Assembly (NCBI RefSeq): GCF_001316265.1
Contig: NZ_BBDN01000002.1
Span: 173,145 to 237,144, forward strand
Length of the DNA: 64,000 nt
Origin: Vulcanisaeta sp. JCM 16159
Lineage (GTDB): Archaea > Thermoproteota > Thermoprotei > Thermoproteales > Thermocladiaceae
Direction: 5' to 3'
The notes beneath the pieces were generated by a model. It was not told the origin of the DNA. It saw nothing but the letters and a program-made list of their open reading frames with translations, and ran no database searches. Shown here one piece after another: positions 61,468 to 64,000 of the stretch (position 1 is the first letter of the stretch; every line of letters begins with the position of its first letter). Both the position numbers and the translations under genes were made by a program.

Positions 61468-62151
61468 TTATTTACTACATACTAAATATGTTGGTTCGAA
61501 GTCCTCGTATACCGTTACTGGAACCACGTTATTATTAACAATGACGATTACGTAATAATCATTGGTATACTCATTATTTGTTAAGGAAATCGACTCGCTT
61601 ATTGATGAACCCTCCCACTCATAAATATATGACCATGATTGACCCTCAATATAATTTGTGAGATTAACCCAATCCATGATGTATACCACAACAGGTCCGT
61701 CATTTGATGATACATATATATTACCATAAAGCGTGCAACCATAGGGCACAAATACGAGGCCAAAATACTGTTGATACCCTGAGTCTATCGTGGCATTGCC
61801 CTGTCCTGACTCACCATACATTATTGCATTAATTAGATTAGATACATTTTCGTAATTTTGCTGAAGTACATAATAATCCTGTTGAAGTACATAGTAATTG
61901 CTTTGTAATGATTGATATTGAGATAGTAATGGACCGTACTGGCTCTTCATATTCGTATAATTTGCCAATATTTCTGTGTAATTACTCTTAAGGATTTCGT
62001 ACTTATTCTGCAATGCTTCATATTGGGAATACAATTCTTGGTAATTTATCGTCAATTCGTGGTTTTCATAGACTGAAAATGCAGTAATACCTGTGAGGAT
62101 TACTGCAAGTATTATTATTGCAATTAATAATACCCTTAGCTTATTCATCAT
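61468..62151 (-). CDS. Membrane-anchored coiled-coil protein
   Basis: An intact 227-residue protein: one N-terminal helix (VLLIAIIILAVILTGITAF), then ~85 residues of seven-residue repeats with Tyr and Leu/Gln (YSQYEALQNKYEILKSNY, YQSLQSNYYVLQQDYYVLQQ in part) forming an extracellular coiled-coil stalk, then a beta-rich head with four N-x-S/T sites and Cys at the end. It probably projects from the membrane. It converges with the kinase-ankyrin gene; no family recognised beyond the architecture. Confidence 0.65.
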   Translation of the reverse strand: MMNKLRVLLIAIIILAVILTGITAFSVYENHELTINYQELYSQYEALQNKYEILKSNYTEILANYTNMKSQYGPLLSQYQSLQSNYYVLQQDYYVLQQNYENVSNLINAIMYGESGQGNATIDSGYQQYFGLVFVPYGCTLYGNIYVSSNDGPVVVYIMDWVNLTNYIEGQSWSYIYEWEGSSISESISLTNNEYTNDYYVIVIVNNNVVPVTVYEDFEPTYLVCSK

Positions 62152-62242
62152 CTAAAGAGGTTATATTACTGCTTATTTACTTTCTCTCCACAATTAACAA
62201 ATATATTAGATGGGTGGTTTTGTTGTGTTGGTGATGGTGTTG

Positions 62243-62658
62243 TTAGTGTATTCCGTAGCAGTTTGGTGGGTGTATGCATTTTCCGTCTAGTACTATTGCC
62301 ATTGGTTTTAAGGTCCACTCGCCGATGCCTGGTGTTTCTGTCATAAGCATTATCTCTGCAACTGAGCCATCACTGAAGTCAATGCTTAGGTGAACACCAA
62401 CACTGGCTCTATCGAGTATTCCATAGGCACCGCCACCATAGGGTCCATGCCCAATATTCACCGCACCCAACTCCCTAAGCCTTGAAACCAACCTATCGAG
62501 GTATAAATCCCTAGCCCTCTCGAACGGCGGTTGAGCATTGAACCCTCAACAACCTCCTCAACACCACAAAAGCTCAAAACCCACGAACCATCCCGAAACA
62601 ACAACCTAACACCATCAACCAAACAACCCAAACCACCAAGCAAAGAATCACCATCCAT
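62243..62658 (-). CDS. Protein of unknown function, frame broken near 62530
   Basis: Rejoined ~138 residues: MDGDSLLGGLGCLVDGVRLLF, then after the break FERARDLYLDRLVSRLRELG, GHGPYGGGAYGILDRAS and IMLMTETPGIGEWTLKPM, listed in pieces. A minus-strand TATA box (complement of ctatttaaacat, 62686-62697) puts the start of transcription near 62665, so I use the ATG at 62658. An alpha/beta domain with a Gly-rich loop; family not recognised. Confidence 0.55.
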
Positions 62659-62685
62659 ATAAAACAAATAACAGGACAAGAACTA

Positions 62686-62697
62686 TTTAAACATTAT
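62686..62697 (-). promoter_or_regulatory. TATA box
   Basis: The minus strand reads atgtttaaatag, centred ~33 nt before the ATG at 62658, predicting transcription from about 62665. Confidence 0.5.
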
Positions 62698-62794
62698 GCA
62701 TAACTCACATTAAGCGCCCTAAACGACTTAATGTTACGAGACACTACGATAATCACCATAATCCTGGCACTACATTAATTAAGCTTAAAAGGAT

Positions 62795-63685
62795 GTGAAT
62801 TCTATTAATGTCAATGAGCCTTCTGAAAGTTTAAGCGAGGATTTGCTCGATGCGGTTATTAAGTGTAACGTGGATAGGGTTAGAGAGTTGCTTAAGGTGG
62901 GTGTGGACATAAATATTAAGGATATGTATGGTAAGACACCACTACACTATGCCGTGGAGAATAAGTGCATCACCATCACTGAGTTACTGCTTAAGCATGG
63001 TGCTGACATCAATGTAAGGGATAAACATGGTAACACGCCACTACGTTATGCCGCAATGTGGGGCATAGCTGAGATTGCTGAGCTCTTACTTAAGTATGGT
63101 GCTGATGTGAATGAGAAGGATGATGATAATGAGACACCGCTGCACGAGGCCGCATTTTGGGGCAGGTTTGAAGTAGTCAAGCTTTTACTTGAGCACGGAG
63201 CTGATCCCAATGCCAGAGATAAGGATGGATGGACACCACTACATGATGCTGCGGCCCAAGACCATGCTGACGTTGTTGAGATTTTACTTGATCATGGCGC
63301 GGACCCAAACGTTAAGAGTAACCATGAATGGACACCACTACACTATGCTGCGTACTGGGGTCGTCTCGAACCAGTTGAATTATTACTTGATCATGGCGCT
63401 AATCTGAATATTAAGGATGATGAAGGCAGGACGCCATTGCATTTAGCCTTAATTAGGAGTCATGAAGATATCGTTAAGGTTTTACTCGAGCATGGCGCTG
63501 ATATATATGTTAAGGATACTTATGATAAAGCACCATTAGATTATGCAAAAGAATTAAGAGACGAGAAGATAACTAAGTTATTACGTATTGCCGAGAATTG
63601 TTACGATAAAACTAAGAATTTATCTGGAGATGAAAGGGCGAGAGCTTACAGTAAATGTATTAAGGAAGAATTTAAAAAAACTTGA
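62795..63685 (+). CDS. Ankyrin-repeat protein
   Basis: An intact 296-residue protein built of an N-cap and seven ~33-residue ankyrin repeats, most with the consensus TPLHxAA and LLLxHGADxN (e.g. NETPLHEAAFWGRFEVVKLL, EWTPLHYAAYWGRLEPVELL). The last ~35 residues (ENCYDKTKNLSGDERARAYS) form a different helix pair with two Cys. GTG start. Ankyrin repeats are rare in archaea. The repeats resemble those fused to the kinase 1.3 kb upstream, suggesting a partner or decoy of the same signalling system. Confidence 0.85.
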   Translation: MNSINVNEPSESLSEDLLDAVIKCNVDRVRELLKVGVDINIKDMYGKTPLHYAVENKCITITELLLKHGADINVRDKHGNTPLRYAAMWGIAEIAELLLKYGADVNEKDDDNETPLHEAAFWGRFEVVKLLLEHGADPNARDKDGWTPLHDAAAQDHADVVEILLDHGADPNVKSNHEWTPLHYAAYWGRLEPVELLLDHGANLNIKDDEGRTPLHLALIRSHEDIVKVLLEHGADIYVKDTYDKAPLDYAKELRDEKITKLLRIAENCYDKTKNLSGDERARAYSKCIKEEFKKT

Positions 63686-63862
63686 AGAACAGCAAATTAA
63701 ATAATCAACTTGATAACTTATAATGATTAGAATAAGGTTCCATTGATAGATAATACATGATCTAGTTATGTGCTTTAAAAATACTATGTCTTTTCATGCC
63801 TTTCTCTAGGTTAGTAATGTTTTAAAGAGAAGGCATGGTATTTTTGTAAGTTAGTGATTGTT
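63686..63862. promoter_or_regulatory. Promoter region of the last gene
   Basis: A TATA-like atgttttaaagaga is seen at about 63817-63830, 30-40 nt before the next ATG. Nothing else is supported in this spacer. Confidence 0.4.
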
Positions 63863-64000
63863 ATGGCTAATTCAGGTAGGCTTACTGAGTGCTATGAGTA
63901 CTGCATTAAGTACTATGGCGATAATTTAACGGAATTACAGAATTGCTACTCATGGTGTAGCGCATTGTGGAGACCTAAGGCTCGCGGAGTTGACCTTAGT
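63863..64000 (+). CDS. Start of a Cys/Tyr-rich protein (runs off the window)
   Basis: The 46 codons visible are MANSGRLTECYEYCIKYYG, then LTELQNCYSWCSALW and a basic stretch. Two CxxxC-like pairs (CYEYC, CYSWC) are prominent and may mark a helical hairpin held by disulfides. ATG at 63863 is preceded by gtgatt as a weak Shine-Dalgarno. The pattern CY-x-(n)-GD is reminiscent of the tail of the ankyrin protein upstream. Incomplete, so no function. Confidence 0.55.
   Translation, partial: MANSGRLTECYEYCIKYYGDNLTELQNCYSWCSALWRPKARGVDLS

Noticed and set aside
62795..63550. Regular repeats that might suggest a CRISPR or satellite array
   Set aside because: The ~99-bp periodicity is the ankyrin-repeat protein; the DNA units are diverged and have no spacers. 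I found no CRISPR array in the window.

Overview
This window looks like a chromosome fragment of a hyperthermophilic, probably acidophilic crenarchaeon of the Thermoproteales. Vulcanisaeta or Caldivirga is my best guess, by inference only. The supporting signs are archaeal TATA boxes about 26 nt before leaderless ATG/GTG starts, archaeal uL2, a HerA-NurA pair, archaeal isoprenoid-lipid genes (geranylgeranyl reductase, GGPP synthase, type 2 IPP isomerase), a PaREP1/HEPN protein, an acid-type glutamic (G1) peptidase, an inactive tRNA-splicing-endonuclease subunit and two intron-bearing tRNA genes.

Most longer genes are broken by single-base frame breaks, roughly one per kilobase (I count more than 60). 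The breaks hit genes that must work, such as uL2, IPP isomerase and tRNA-Arg, and many lie in homopolymers (A7/A8, T7, G5). The simplest reading is an uncorrected, error-prone assembly, so I annotate rejoined genes and state where each break lies. Products are described as if the frame were restored.

Layout. 1-8.8 kb: a PD-(D/E)XK-like gene end, a GIY-YIG protein, surface proteins, a PIN nuclease, G1 peptidase, peroxiredoxin, RtcA, an MFS carrier and a NUDIX hydrolase. 8.8-9.6 kb: apparently decayed DNA. 9.6-13.6 kb: RNase HI, tRNA-Arg(CCU) and the nurA-herA operon. 13.6-20.4 kb: a DUF169 protein, MFS carrier, small helical proteins, lipid genes (GGR, GGPPS), a ribbon-helix-helix protein and a type II tRNA. 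20.5-31.5 kb: a surface protein, 3-hydroxyisobutyrate-type dehydrogenase, divergent UbiD/UbiA, MFS, DUF72, HEPN, rhomboid, DUF996 and radical SAM genes.

31.8-38.4 kb is the most unusual part. A strongly AT-rich three-gene cassette (unknown protein, AAA-type P-loop ATPase, RecB-like PD-(D/E)XK nuclease) faces two overlapping methyltransferase genes, one with an N-terminal regulatory-looking extension, and beyond them lies a DndC-like sulfurtransferase. Together they look like a candidate DNA modification/restriction island not matching any system I can name.

38.4-57.4 kb: splicing-endonuclease subunit, uL2, zinc ribbon, IPP isomerase, a DHA2 exporter, an SDR protein, an MBL-fold hydrolase, an ABC sugar importer whose two permeases are fused and which lacks a local ATPase, radical SAM genes, an FAD oxidoreductase with a double GlcG/HbpS-like protein, and an ArsR-regulator/envelope-protein operon. 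57.5-63.7 kb: a TerY-P-like signalling triad (vWA, PP2C phosphatase, protein kinase). The kinase appears fused to ankyrin repeats and membrane helices, and a separate seven-repeat ankyrin protein lies downstream.
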